Shown here: positions 37,130 to 49,259 of the stretch, one piece after another | Layout: each line of letters starts with the position of its first letter | How positions within the stretch are numbered: position 1 is the first letter of the stretch | Program-made: the position numbers and the translations under genes | Assembly (NCBI GenBank): GCA_963788015.1 | Contig: CAWBEY010000003.1 | Location: forward strand, 124,001 to 188,000 | From: JBBRHH01 sp963788015 | GTDB lineage: Bacteria; Planctomycetota; Phycisphaerae; Tepidisphaerales; Tepidisphaeraceae | Reading direction: 5' to 3' | Length of the DNA: 64,000 nucleotides | The notes under the pieces: generated by a model | Seen by the model: only the letters and a program-made list of their open reading frames with translations | Database searches by the model: none | What the model was told of the DNA's origin: nothing

Positions 37130-38873
37130 CTACAACTTCTTCAACAAGGCCTTCAACTTCGACGTCTTGGCCGGTTCCTCCCCGCGGCGAAGCAGATCCA
37201 TATCCCACGCCCACTTGTAAATCGCCTCCCGATCCACCGCCGCCGGCGACCCCACGTGCCACGTTCGCCCCAGGTAATTCAATTCCCGCGCCGCCGGATA
37301 CACCGGCATCGCCGCCGCCCGCAACTGCGCCAGATCCTCCCGCACCGCCGCATCCGCCGCCGCGCGCCGGCCCTTCCTTCGCATTCATCATCTGCCGGTA
37401 ATGCAACACCGCCAGCGCCATCGGCGTCCGAAACGCCAATTGCGCCTCATTCGTCGCCAGCCGCGTCTTCAAAATCTCATAATCCTCTTTCTTCAACTTC
37501 CCCCGCACGCTCTCCAGATCCAAAAGGCACTGCCGCGCGAGCCCCTTGGCCCGCGCCTTCTGGCTCTCCACCTCCGCCACGAACCCCGCCTCCCCCACTT
37601 CCGCCTTCTCATGCGCCGCCCCAAAACTCTTGTCCCACCACCAATTCTGCCAGTTGTCTCCAAACACATCCTCATCCCCCAGCAGCGGAAACGCCCGCGT
37701 ATCCCCAAACGTGAACGGCCCGATGCTCAAAAGCTCCGCCACCACCTCCCGACTGGGCCCGAGCGCCTTCACCACCCCGTCCGCCGCCTCCTTCCCGAAT
37801 CGATTGATCGCCCACGCCCGCCAGATCTCCTCCAAGTTATCGCTCGCCCCGCCCGCCAACATCCCCAGCGCCCACAAGTTCACTTCATTGGGTTCATGCA
37901 ACACTGTTGAATCTTCCCGATCCACCCGCACGCAAATCCCCGACACCCCCTTGGCCAATCCATAATCAAACTGCCGCTTCAGCAAATCCACCATGCAGTT
38001 GGCCACCCGGTCCCGCAAAAAATATTCGCCGCACACGTCATACTCCACAATCTGCGGCCTTCCCCCCACCTGCCCGATCTCCCCCGCGTTCGCCCCCCGC
38101 ATCTGCCAGTCCTGCGGCACCACCTTGCTCATAATCACCGTATCGGCCGGCATCTGCTCCACCGCCGCCAGCATGCTCGTCAATTCCTCCGGATACCACG
38201 CAAACGTCCGCACCATCAGCGTTTTGTTGTATTTACTGCATTTGTCCTGCAACAACTTCACCAGCTTCACCATCACCGGCGTGTCCGTCGCCCGAATCTG
38301 CGTCTCCACCACCGTCAGCACCAGCCCGTCGATGTTCGGCACCGCCTCATGCAGCACCCATTCATACCGCTCATCGAGCAGCGACCAGATCCCGGCATTC
38401 TCCGCCGTCACCGGCCCAAGCCACTCCGGCATCCATTCGGCCGGCACATCGCTCAACTCATGCACCCACAGCGTCACCTTCATCCCCAGCCCATGACAAA
38501 ACTCCACCAGATGCTCGCTCTTCTCCCGCTGCACAAACTGCTTGATCCCCTCCACCGTCGACCCCTCCAACTGAATCTGCACGCCGTTGAACCCAAGCTG
38601 CTGCGCCAGCCGGATCAACCGCTTATCCGCCCTCCCCTTATGAAACGACACAATCCGATAAGCCAGCGGCGACCGAACCTTCCCTATTTCCAAATGAATC
38701 AGCGAACGCAACAGCTCGTCGGATGTCCCGTGGATCGCCGATCGCAGGTGCAATGGAGTTGTTGACGTGAACCGGCCGACCACCCCTCCAACGACAAACG
38801 CCAGCAACACAAGCGTTACCGTCACGAGGATGCGCTTGCGCTTTAAACCCGATGCCAGTTCCAGACGGGCCAT
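37130..38873 (-). CDS. membrane-anchored TIM-barrel glycosidase-like protein, one frameshift
   Basis: About 581 residues when joined. One N-terminal anchor (about 14-33, RILVTVTLVLLAFVVGGVV) precedes a large domain with barrel-like strands: LAQQLGFNGVQIQLEGSTVE, FCHGLGMKVTLWVHELSDVP, IDGLVLTVVETQI, TLMVRTFAWYPEELTSML and GVSGICVRVDRED. Alternating strand-helix order with 'GFNGVQ', 'GMKVTLW' and paired acids resembles glycoside-hydrolase clan TIM barrels such as GH67-like enzymes, but I cannot fix the family. A break near 37385 moves to the true C-terminus (DREAIYKWAWDMDLLRRGEE ... LKALLKKL). It lies 56 nt after the giant gene and 191 nt before MoxR. Confidence 0.6.
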
Positions 38874-38929
38874 TGCCCCATAGCATAGCCATCAGGCCGT
38901 GAATGGCACGCCCGACCATCCCGCCAACT

Positions 38930-41900
38930 CTAATGCGAAAGCGTAAACGGCGTGCGATCCTTTCTGCCTATGTTGTAGAAACCCGTATAGCCCCCCTCCT
39001 TCGTCGGTGAAGCCTGCACGTTGTTCAGTTCGCTGGTCCCGTCAAAACAGTCGAAGTTCAAACCATCACCCCCGATGCCAACAAGCGGGCCGCGCACTCC
39101 ACTCTTAAAGTGAACCGTTCCGGCCACGCAAGTCCCACACTGGTCCAGATCGAGTTGTCCAATTGACGAGTTCCACGTGCCCGTAAACTTCTTTTCCTCC
39201 TTCGAATCTGCCGCCGCCCGTGCAATCGGTTTCAAATACCATTGACGCACCTTGAACTCGCGCGTGTTCGGCGTCCTGGCCACCTCTCGCTCCGCCATCT
39301 CCTTGGGCCAGTCCGACGGCGCCTTGTTGTTCAGATAAGTGAAGGTGGTGGTGACGGTGCCGGCATCAGGAACCGTCGAATCTTTAACAAACGCATTGAC
39401 GTTCCCGCCAAGCGTTATTCCGTCCACCACTCCGATCACCGTGCCCGAAAAGTCTTCGTTGTCCCCTTCAAGGCCCTGTCTCTGCCACGTGCGTAGATAG
39501 TGGCCACGAAATTGCGCCGTCGCCTTGCGCAGCTTTGTCGTCCATTGTTCCCGAAATCTCCACATGAAGCTGCCCCAGAATTCCCAGCTGCTGCATGGCA
39601 AAGTCGCAGCTGCCGCTAAACGCTCCCGATTTTTGCCGCTTCACCTTGAAAATCGGTCTGAACCTCGACCCCAACCCATATTCCACGATTCCCGAAACCG
39701 GGAAATTATGCGCCTCATACCAGATCTCCTCCGCCGCCACCTGCGGCGCCGTCGGCACATACCCCACCGACTGGGCCATAAGGTACCGCTGCTTACCGTC
39801 CACCGCCGTTGCACCCAGCGGCCCGTCTTTCCCCGCCGACCATGTCATCCTCTTATGTTTCACGCTCGGCAGGTGCATATAGGTGCCGGGCATGGCATCG
39901 GTCATGTCGGCCATGTCGTTCGCGAATGCGCTGGTCAGCACAATCAGGCCGATCCCCTTCTTCACTTCATCCGCGTGCATGATCAGCAGCTGTGAGATCA
40001 GTTCGCTCGTCCCCGGCAGCAGCGGGATGTTATCCCCACTCCCTGAAGTCGCCGCACTCTTGGCGGCCGCTGGTTCAAGATAAGAATGTTTAATGTAGTA
40101 CTGCGCCGCCACGTCACCGCCCGCCGCCTCCACTCCACCCCCTGCTCCACCCGTCGGCGGATCCGGAAAATACAACGTCGGATCCACCTCCAGGCTGGTC
40201 GCGAACTTGAAGATGTATTCCGTCTCACTTGCGGCCAGCGGGTCGCCGGTGTCAGGCTTGGTCGCAATGCGATAAATGGCCGTCTTCAACCCTGGCACGC
40301 TGCGCGGGATCGCCAGGTATCGAAGTGCCAATAGACAATCCTGAAGCTGTGGATCATTCTTCAACTTCTCCACCGCCATCCCCACACTCTCCGCCCGGAA
40401 CAGATCTTTACCACGCTCCAGGTTCCGCTGCGTCGCCGCCAGCCGCCGCTTCTCCATGTCCTCATACGCATTGGTCAGCCGCCGGGCCCGCTCCAGATCC
40501 GCCTTGGTCCGCTCTCGCAGACTCGCCTCAGGCAGTGGATGCGGTGTGCGATCCTGCGTGGGATCCGGCCCGGACAACGCCGTTTCCGACGGCAACGCAA
40601 TCGCCGGCTGCGTCGCGCTTGCTGGAATCAACCCCCCGGCCACCATCGCGTTGGCTACCGCGCCCCCGCTGTTCTTCATCCACTCCGCAAACCACGCGTT
40701 AAACTGCTGATCAGTCGTGTTGTGATACTTCTCCCGCAGATACAGGTACAGCGAATCCCTCTGAAACCGGTACTTCAATTCCGGCCACTTCTCCATCTTC
40801 GCCGCGTAATCCGCTCCCTTCCGCGCCCGCTCCTTCTTCATCTCCAGTTCCTGCATCACCGCCGACGCTTTCATCTTCTCCACCAGATTACTTGTCCCGA
40901 CCAGCGCACTGCGGCTGGCCGCCAACTGCTTCTCATCATCGTCACTGAACTTAATCCGCAGATCCACCACCCCCTTGGTAAAGAACCCAACCACCGGCGG
41001 AACCTCCTTCAGCAGGTACGGGTCGATAAACTTCTGCGTCGGCTGAGCCGCAAACCCCAGCAGATCGCCCGTCCACGGACCATCGGCAAATTCCAGGAAC
41101 TGTCGCTTGCGTTCTTCCAGATCCTCCACTTTCTTCTGCAGCGCCTCAATCGCTTTCGCTGACGATGCTTCGCGCGCTGCCATCTCCTGGCTCCGCCGCC
41201 ACAATTCTTCGGCCTCATCCCAGTCCGACCGCGGCCACGGCGCTTTGTCCGGCTCTTTCTCCATCACGATCGACGCCCGCTTTTGCGCCAGCAGCAGGTC
41301 TGAGCGTGCATCGACCAGCGCCTTGTCCTGTCCCGCATCCCACGTCGGCGACGGCTTCCCCGGTTCTCCAAACGCACGCGTCTCGGGCCCCACAAATCCC
41401 CGATACGCCCCGTCCACCACGTTCTCCTCGCGCGGCGTTGCAAACCCCTCGTCATAAATCGAATACAGCGAATCCCCCAGTTGATACGCAAAATAAACCT
41501 CCCCAAACACCGGCCACGCCATGGACGCCCCCATGATCGCCAGATCCTTCGCATCCGCGCGGCGAATCTGCTCCAGTTGCCCCACGATCGGCACCCAGTT
41601 CAAAAACATCTCATCCCCCACCGTCGCCATCACCTGATCCATGTCGCCGTGCGAATGAATCGCCGTCTTCAAGACGTTGGCCACCGACAGCAGCGTCTGC
41701 GGATCGTTCATCTTCTCATGTCCAAACTTCCGCCAGTTCCACGCCAGGTTTTCAGTCAGCAGCACCTGCCCCGCCACCCGCTGCGATTGCACGAATTCCA
41801 GCCCCAGTTCATCCAGCACGTGCTCCTGCACCCGCCCCTTCAAGTCCACCAGCTTCTCCCCCGCCGCCTCCAGATAAATCCCCGGCTCCCGCGCCACGCT

Positions 41901-44400
41901 CTCGATTCCTTGAAGCTGCGAACGAAACCACAGCTTATCAATCTCCCAGGCCTGCTTCTCGTGTCGCGCAATCAAGTAATCCCGCAGCCGTCTGCTCTCC
42001 GCCAGCCCCATGTCGTACATCGCATACAGCAGCGTAATGTGCATCCCTTCCGCGATGTTCTGCTCCACCTTCGCCCAATCCGCATCCGATTTTACTTCCA
42101 GCAAGTGCCGCAAATGCGCCAAATCAACCTTCCCATTGGCCGGGTTGAAAGCCAGCCGAAACGCCTCGTCCGACGTGTGATAGATCGACTGCAAACACAT
42201 CTCGCGCGCCAGCTTGCGATGCTCATGTTCCGCATGCACGATCTGCTCGGCCATCTTCGGATCGTACTTCTCCTTGTAAATCGCCTTGGCCAACTCCCCG
42301 AACACCGCCAGCTTCTTTTCCGCATCCGTCGCATTCCCTGAAACGCCCCCCACCGCCTTCCCCTTGTGCATCAAGCCGCAGCTTCAACGATGTCTCCATC
42401 GCCAGCTTCGCCAGCGTTCTCGCCTCGGCGTCCCTGGGCAAAGTCGCCCGGAAACAACTGACTCAAAAACTTCTCCACCCTCGGCCCGTCCTCATCCCGG
42501 ATCTTCTCATATTCCCGCTTGTCCCCCGCCCCTTTCCCCTCCTCCACCAGCCGCATCGTCTCCACCGCATCCTCGAAAGTCCGCAGGTGATACTTCACCT
42601 CGAACTTCTCCTCATGCATGTAATGCCCCAGCTCCACAAAATTTGCCACCGCCGCCCCAAACGCCAGCCCATTCATAATCTCCGGCGACATCTCCTTCCC
42701 GAACATCGTGTTCAGCGCTTCCTCCTGCGTATAACCCTCCAGCTTCCCCACCTTGCCCCCCGCCTCCGAGACACCATACCCGCGAAACGCCGCGGGTTCT
42801 TCTGCCGGATCGCCTCCAGCGCCCGAAGCTGCATCTGCTGCAACACCGCCCCATACGTCGTATACGCCCCCGGCGTATTCCGCAGCGCGATCACCGTCCG
42901 CCGAAACTCCTGCGAATAACTCGTCAGCTTCACCGCGCGCGGATCCGGAAACCGGTTTCGGCCTTCAATCGAAGCAATGTCCAGCGACTCCAGCCCCAGC
43001 TTCCCCTCGTTACGCGCCTTGTTGCGGTTCTCCCACTCGGCCTTGAACTGCTCGATGAACTCCTTGTCCTTGTCGAACAGCCGCTTCCCGTCCGAATCAA
43101 ACACGTAAAACGTCTGGTCCAGATCGCTCTTCATCCCGGAAGTCTGGTTCCCCGAATCCGACCGCCGCACCTTCCACCCATTCTTCTGCGCCACATCAAT
43201 GATGACTTCATCAATCCAATGATCGCGTGCCTCGGCCATTACCAGCGACAACTCATTGTTCACCGCCTCCGCCGAGTACTTGTTCTTCTTGAAATCCTCC
43301 GACGGCGCCTGCAACCCCTTGTCGATCACCAGCGCCACCGTATGAAACGCCTCCTTCCCCTGCCCCGCCGCCCCGTACATGCCCAGCATCAGCTTATGGA
43401 TCGATTCCTGCTCCGCCGGCGTCATCGACTCAAAAACCGTTTTCGGCTCCTTAAAATCCTTCGCCGGCCGCTGCGATTCGGGAATCTTCTCCCATGCCTC
43501 CACCGCCTTGCGATACTGCTCCTGCTGGGCCCGATTCTGCTCAATCCGCGACTTCAATCCCCCCACCAGCGCCTGCCCCCCACCCGCCAGCCATTTGTTG
43601 TACTCCACCATCGCCGCCTCGGCCGATCCCCCATGCTTCACCTCCACATAATTTGCCAGTTGCGCAAACGCCCCCCACTTCCGCGACCCTCCCTTGTTCC
43701 CCCCATGGTCCCCCTCGCTCCCCTCCTCGACCGCCGGCTTCTGATCGCTCAGCCCAATGTCAGTGAAGTGATACACCAGCCCCGACGCCTCCTTTCCCGA
43801 CGCCGCCACCTGCGCCATCTGCCCCGTCCCCACCCACCGCTTCTTCGCCTCATCCATCGTCACGATCCACAGCGCCGACCCCGGCTCACGACGATCCTTC
43901 AGCGACCACTTCACCCGCAACCCCTCCGGAAATTTCGCCCCCGACGGCTCAAACCGCCCCGCCGCGACCGGCGGCCGACCCTGCTCCACCACCGGCGGCA
44001 ACCCCGAAACATCCCCAATCACCGACACCTGCACATTCGCCGTCGTATTCCCCTCAATGTTCACAAACGTCACATTGCTTTCACCGCGATGACGCCCGCC
44101 GCCCGGCCAAAACATCAGCAGCAACAACACCAGCCCCACCCCGCCCGACCCCAGATAAATTGGCCGCTTGTGCTTCTGAAAACTTGGATTGGCCTGCAGC
44201 CGCTCCCACTGCCTCTGCGTCGCCGGCTTCGCCCACCGATAAAACCGCACCACCTCCGGCTTGGCCCGCCGATACCCCTGCATCGTCAACCGCCCCCCAA
44301 CCCTGCACCCCCTCACCGTCAACCGCCCAGCCACCTTGCATCCCGTTAAGCCCGCCGTCGCCGCCTTACCAGCCCAAATCCGAAAGTTTGATGAATCCAT
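38930..44400 (-). CDS. giant membrane protein of unknown family, about four frameshifts
   Basis: About 1820 residues when joined; ATG at 44398-44400 (MDSSNFRIWAGKAATAGLTG). A single membrane helix (about 85-97, GSGGVGLVLLLLMF) is followed by FVNIEGNTTANVQVSVIGDV, a long helical region with many charged residues, and a beta-rich C-terminus. The C-terminus repeats an approximate 'GTW-x-x-x-x-G-x-L-x-L' lipocalin-like strand pattern (FTGTWNSSIGQLDLDQCGTC, FSGTVIGVVDGITLGGNV). Breaks near 42781, 42435, 42372 and 39515 connect the parts without loss. I recognise no catalytic motif. Topology (short cytoplasmic N-terminus, one helix, huge extracytoplasmic part) suggests an envelope protein. The HExxH gene at 46,328 could be its partner only by proximity. 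Confidence 0.62.
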
Positions 44401-44533
44401 GGCCCCTCCTGAAAAGGGCAACACCAATGAAATGACCAAAACCCCTGCCCCGCATTCTCATCTCCAATTTTCCCCAATCAAGCAAAATCTATGAAATCTG
44501 GCCGCCTCCCCCCCACCGCATTTCACTGACTCA

Positions 44534-44559
44534 ATGGACCGATGCACCGATGAATCAAT
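44534..44559. repeat. ATGNACCG octamer array, second copy
   Basis: ATGGACCG, ATGCACCG, ATGAATCA, ATC: three 8-bp units that share sequence and phase with the array at 23627-23666 (ATGAACCG ... TGAATCAATC). It sits in the divergent promoter region between the giant gene and the beta-helix surface-protein gene. Confidence 0.6.
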
Positions 44560-44646
44560 CCCCGCAAGTCCCTTGCCGATCCAGCCCCTCCGGCTACCAT
44601 GAACTCTTCAACGTTTCACCCCGCCACCACCCAAAAGAGGCAACCA

Positions 44647-46284
44647 ATGCACACCCCCCCTGTAACCCTCCAACCGCTCGAGAACCGCCTCCTCTTCAGC
44701 CAAACCCTCACCGTCACCAACATCAACGACAGCGGCCCCGGTTCCTTGCGCCAGGCCATCCAAAGCGCCAACGCCTCCCTGCTCCCCACCACCATCAAGT
44801 TCGGCCTTCTCGACCGGGCCCCCCAACCCATCACCGGCCCACGAACCATCTCCCCCAAAACGCCCCTCCCCACCATCACCGGCCAAACCTCCATCCGCGG
44901 CCCGATCATGGCCGACGGCTCTCCTCTCATCATCATCGACGGTAAATCCGCCGGCGTCGGCGCAACCGGCCTTCACTTCTCCCGCGTCGCCTCCCGAGTC
45001 AGATTCCCCGCCGTTCTCAGCAACATCCAGGTGCAGAACTTCAGAGGCTTTGGCATCCAGATCAGCGCCGGCGCCCGCGAAAACATCTACGGCTGCGTCA
45101 TCAAAAGCAATGACCTCAACGGCATCGAAATCAACTCCCCCAACAACACCATTGGCATCAACAAGGCCGGCGCGCAGTTCATCAATTACATCTCCGACAA
45201 CCAGGAAAACGGCATCCACATCAGCGGCCCGGCCGCCAAAAACAACATTGTCCAAAACAGCTCCATGGGCAGCCTTATGTTCAACGGCCAGCTCAGCGGC
45301 GAAAGCAACCAGCAAAACGGCATCCTCATCGACCAGGCCGCCTCCAACAACCTCATCGGCGGCCTCGAAGCCCACGAATCAAACGACATCACCTTCAACG
45401 TCCAGAACGGCATCCGCATCGTCAGCGCCGGCGAAGGCAATGCCATCTACGGCAATCATTTTGGCATCAAAGCCAACGGTTTTACCTTTGGCGATGAGCT
45501 CAACGGCATCTCCATCGACTCCAACGGCGTCACCATCGGCCAGAAAGGCGCCGGCGAAAACATCATCTTCGGCTGCGGCCAAAACGGCATCCTCATCAAC
45601 GGCAACAACACCGCCGCCCAGGACAACGGCATCGTCGGCAACATCATCGGCGCCAGCGCCGACGGCAAACAAAAACTTCCCAACAAAGGCGACGGAATCC
45701 TCATCATGCACGCCGGTGCAACCCGCATCGCCAACAACCTCATCGCCTTCAACACCGGCCCCGACTCTGCCCCCCAAAACGTCCACCCCCACCTCCCCAT
45801 CCCCTTCAACCCCGTCGGCCATGGCAACGGCATCGGCGTCAAAGGCGATGCCTCCGCCAGCATCCGGATCCTCGCCAATTCCATCTTCTCCAACAAACGC
45901 CTCGGCATCGACCTCAACGAAGACGGCGTAACCCCCAACGACGCCCTCGACGCCGACACCGGCCCCAACGGCCTCCAGAACTACCCCGTCCTGGCCTCCG
46001 CCGTCGCCCACAACACAAAAACCACCATCACCGGCACAATCCACAGCACCCCCAACACCCCATTCCGGATCGAGTTCTTCTCCAACACCGGCGCCGACCC
46101 CACCGGCTTCGGCGAAGGCCGCTTCTACCAGGACTTCGTCATCGTCACCACCGACTCCACCGGCAAAGCCACCTTCACAAAAAAGCTCCCAAAAATCCCT
46201 CCAGGCCAATTCGTCACCGCCACAGCCACCGATGTCTTCACCGGCGACACGTCCGAGTTTTCCAAAGCCCTCAAGGCAATATAA
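44647..46284 (+). CDS. LEPR-XLL-type parallel beta-helix surface protein
   Basis: About 545 residues from the ATG at 44647, which has AAGAGG upstream; an alternative ATG is at 44599. The leader LQPLENRLLFSQTLTVTNIN contains the LEPR-XLL-like box and the DSGPGSLRQAIQSAN opening typical of exported right-handed beta-helix proteins. The body is rungs of a parallel beta helix with Asn/Gly/Ile-rich turns (NDLNGIEINSPNNTIGINKA, VQNGIRIVSAGEGNAIYGNH, GQNGILINGNNTAAQDNGIV), closing with LGIDLNEDGVTPND and a C-terminal Ig-like domain (TTITGTIHSTPNTPFRIEFF). The fold suits polysaccharide binding or lysis, but no lyase active site is evident. Intact. Confidence 0.83.
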   Translation: MHTPPVTLQPLENRLLFSQTLTVTNINDSGPGSLRQAIQSANASLLPTTIKFGLLDRAPQPITGPRTISPKTPLPTITGQTSIRGPIMADGSPLIIIDGKSAGVGATGLHFSRVASRVRFPAVLSNIQVQNFRGFGIQISAGARENIYGCVIKSNDLNGIEINSPNNTIGINKAGAQFINYISDNQENGIHISGPAAKNNIVQNSSMGSLMFNGQLSGESNQQNGILIDQAASNNLIGGLEAHESNDITFNVQNGIRIVSAGEGNAIYGNHFGIKANGFTFGDELNGISIDSNGVTIGQKGAGENIIFGCGQNGILINGNNTAAQDNGIVGNIIGASADGKQKLPNKGDGILIMHAGATRIANNLIAFNTGPDSAPQNVHPHLPIPFNPVGHGNGIGVKGDASASIRILANSIFSNKRLGIDLNEDGVTPNDALDADTGPNGLQNYPVLASAVAHNTKTTITGTIHSTPNTPFRIEFFSNTGADPTGFGEGRFYQDFVIVTTDSTGKATFTKKLPKIPPGQFVTATATDVFTGDTSEFSKALKAI

Positions 46285-46327
46285 GTCGTGCGCACAGATA
46301 CGCGCCTTCGATCCCTTCGCGAGACGC

Positions 46328-49259
46328 TCAAGACCCCGCATCCCCCACATCCCCCTCCGGCCACCACGTAAAGTTATTGATCTGCGTATCCCACTGCTTC
46401 CGCAACTGTTCCCCCTCCGCCGGCTTCGCCTTGCTCAACCGCCTCTGAAACGCCTGCCGCTGCAGCGCCGCCGCTTTTACACGATCGCCCACCACCCGCG
46501 CCGTTGCTTCCGAAGCCTCGCTCAGCAGCGCATCCTCGTTGTCCGCCGATTCCTTGTCCGCCATGCACGCATTCAGCGCCGCCGAAAAAGCCTTCGCATC
46601 GCCCACCGCCAAAGCCATTTTCATCACCTCTCGGTTGCTGTTGTACAGCCTGCGCGTGTGCTCGAGGTCAATGTTTTTCTTATGCTCGAGCGTCATCGCC
46701 GCCGCGTCTTCATATCGCTTTTTCTCACTCCCGCTCAATAACGTTGAGGTGGCTGCCTTGCGATAGATCTCCTCCCTCTCCTTCTCATAAGCCGTCTCCG
46801 CCGCATATCGCTTCTGCTCCAGCGCCGGCCCCTGCGATGTCAGTTCCAGCGCCTTCTGAAGGTCCTTCTTCTGAAATGCGATCTTCGACTCATCCGTCAT
46901 GTGCGCCATCGGAACGTCATAATTGTCATTCATCTTCAGCATCGAATTGTACATAGCGAGCGTTTCGGCCGACCCTTCGTTATCAAGCACCGCGTCATGC
47001 GGATTGCTCGACACTTTTTTGGCACGATCCTCCGCTTCCTGAAGCGATTTCGCATTCGACTCACGTTTCAGCGCCAGTGACTTAAGTGTGTCTGTCAGGT
47101 CCTTCTGCAAATCCTTGACGCTCTGCTGCGCCGCTCTCCGCGAACATCGGCGGCAGCGGCATCTTGATCTTCCGCGTCGCCGTCATCCCCTCTGCTTCGG
47201 CCGTCAGCGTGATGTCGTCCCCCGCAAACGCCGGAACCTCCACCCGCACGAAGGCATCGTTGTGCTGAATGTTTCCAAATGTCCGCGTCCCCTCCCTGCG
47301 CGGCGTCCAGTAGTGATAAACCAGGCTGCCAACCTGCATCGTGATGTGCGCATTCCAGAAGTGATGCCGTTGTTCTTCCAGCGCCATCGCCACATTAATG
47401 CCACGCCATCCCGTTGTCTTAATCTCGGCCACATCGTCCGCCACGCTCTCGATCCGAATCACCGCCTTCGTCCCCGGCCCGATCACGTTCGACCGCGTCT
47501 CCTCCCCATGCTCGGTCACAACGTCCTTCGTGTCCCACACCACCGGTTCTTCACCCACCTGATAAAACAGTGGCTTGTGCGGAATCGCCGTGTCGCCCGG
47601 CCCGCCCTGAAGATCAACAAGAACGAATTCGTTCCCGCCCATCTTGTAATTCGACTGGAAGACCGTGTGATCCGCATGCCGCTCCCCGGCCTTCATCGGC
47701 GGCAAAATCGCCGTGAACGGCCCGCCCGCCGACTCAGCCCAGTAGAGCGTGTATTGATATCCGTGAAACGGCCCATTCAGCGGCGCATGCCACAAATCCA
47801 TCTTGAACGGCGCAGGTGCCTTCACGGCGATGCAGTTGTAAAACGGCTTGTCCTGCAAATAGTGCCACGGCGATCTTTACGCTCTCCGCATCCTGTTTCA
47901 GCACGATGTTCAGCGGATAATTATGCCCATCGATCCTGTCCGCGTACCCCACCACCACCAGAAAAATATTCTGGCCCGTATGCGCCAAATCGGCGATCTT
48001 CAACGTGTGCTTCCCGTCGGCAAACGTGGCGTGAGTCAACTTGATGTCCTTGCCGTCATAGCGCGCGATCCCCTGCAGCGACAACTCCTCCGATCCCGCC
48101 GGAATTGACACTTCCAGCGACGTCTCAGCCGTAATCCCCGGCGGCTTGGCGATACCAAAGCAACGAATCCCCCCTCGACCGCCCACCCATCCCTTCAATC
48201 CCGCGCCCCCCCCATGCGGCACCACACCCGTACTCAAGGCCGTCAGATCAGGCGCATCAACGAAGGTCGGAACGAACGGGGCAAACTTCTTCAAATCAGG
48301 CTGATGCGCACAGTGCTCCAGCCACGCCGCCGAAAGATCCGTCTTGGCGCTGACACCTTCCTCCCGCCCCGAACCAGTTTCGCCACATCCGCCAGTTGGC
48401 AATCCGCTGGGGCCCGGTCATTCATCACACAACCAATGGCAAAACGGTCGTACACCGCCCGAAATTTCCCATCCAGTGCGGCCCCGCCGCCCACACCCCG
48501 CGCCACCGCCTCCAGGGCGTTGGGCCCCGGCTTCTCCGCGGCCTCCCAGATCCGCCGCACCGCCGCTTGATCATTCCCCTGTTTTGCCAGAAACCGGAAA
48601 AAAACCGACGCCCCATACGGGTGCCCCGACGAAGCCTCCAACTCAATGCGCTGGGCCGCCTCCCTGCTAAAGTTGAATGACAGCGGCAAAGCGCTCCGGT
48701 CAATAAACTTCTCTTCATCGCTAATGCAATAATTGTTTTGATCAATGTCCGGAAAGATTGCCCCCGGCGCCCACCGCGCCGTCGATTCTTTCAGCCAGTC
48801 CTCTTCCTGGGTGTCATACGCATACTGGATCAAGTGAAACAGCTCGTGCGCGATGGTGCATTTGTTGGCTTCATCGCGCCCATGGTCCAGGTAGTAATGC
48901 TGGTTCAGGTAGATGCACCCATTCTGCATCCGCGCAAAGCCCGGATTCCTGGCATGGGCCTGTAACGACGCATTCTCCGTCGCAAAATCCGCCACCGCCA
49001 CCTTCGTCTTCACGTCCGCCGCAATTGGATGCACCGGCGCGCGAAATTGCAGGCCCGCATTCCCCACCAGCTTGGTATACGAAGCCTCCAGCCACCCGCC
49101 CCAGCGCGACAAATCAGCGTCCGTGATCGTATGATCGCTATACGAGCTATCGCGGCAGAAAATCAAAAAATGATCCGTCTCCAGATGCTTCCCGGCCCAC
49201 GCCTGAATCGGAAGCATCAGCAGAATCAGCGCCACGATTCCACGCCAAACAGAAGGCAT
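46328..49259 (-). CDS. secreted HExxH metallopeptidase-like protein, about three frameshifts
   Basis: About 977 residues when joined. ATG at 49257-49259 and a signal peptide (MPSVWRGIVALILLMLPIQA). It has TIAHELFHLIQYAYDTQEED, a zinc-binding HExxH, followed about 20 residues later by WLKESTARWAPG, the E-(S/G)-x-A-x-W element that supplies the third ligand in MA-clan peptidases of this type. After breaks near 48350 and 47868 there are beta domains (KHTLKIADLAHTGQNIFLVV, FKMDLWHAPLNGPFHGYQYT). After another near 47135 comes a helical C-terminus (TLAMYNSMLKMNDNYDVPMA). Its start overlaps the upstream gene stop by one base (TGATG), so the two are co-translated. Substrate unknown. Confidence 0.72.
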
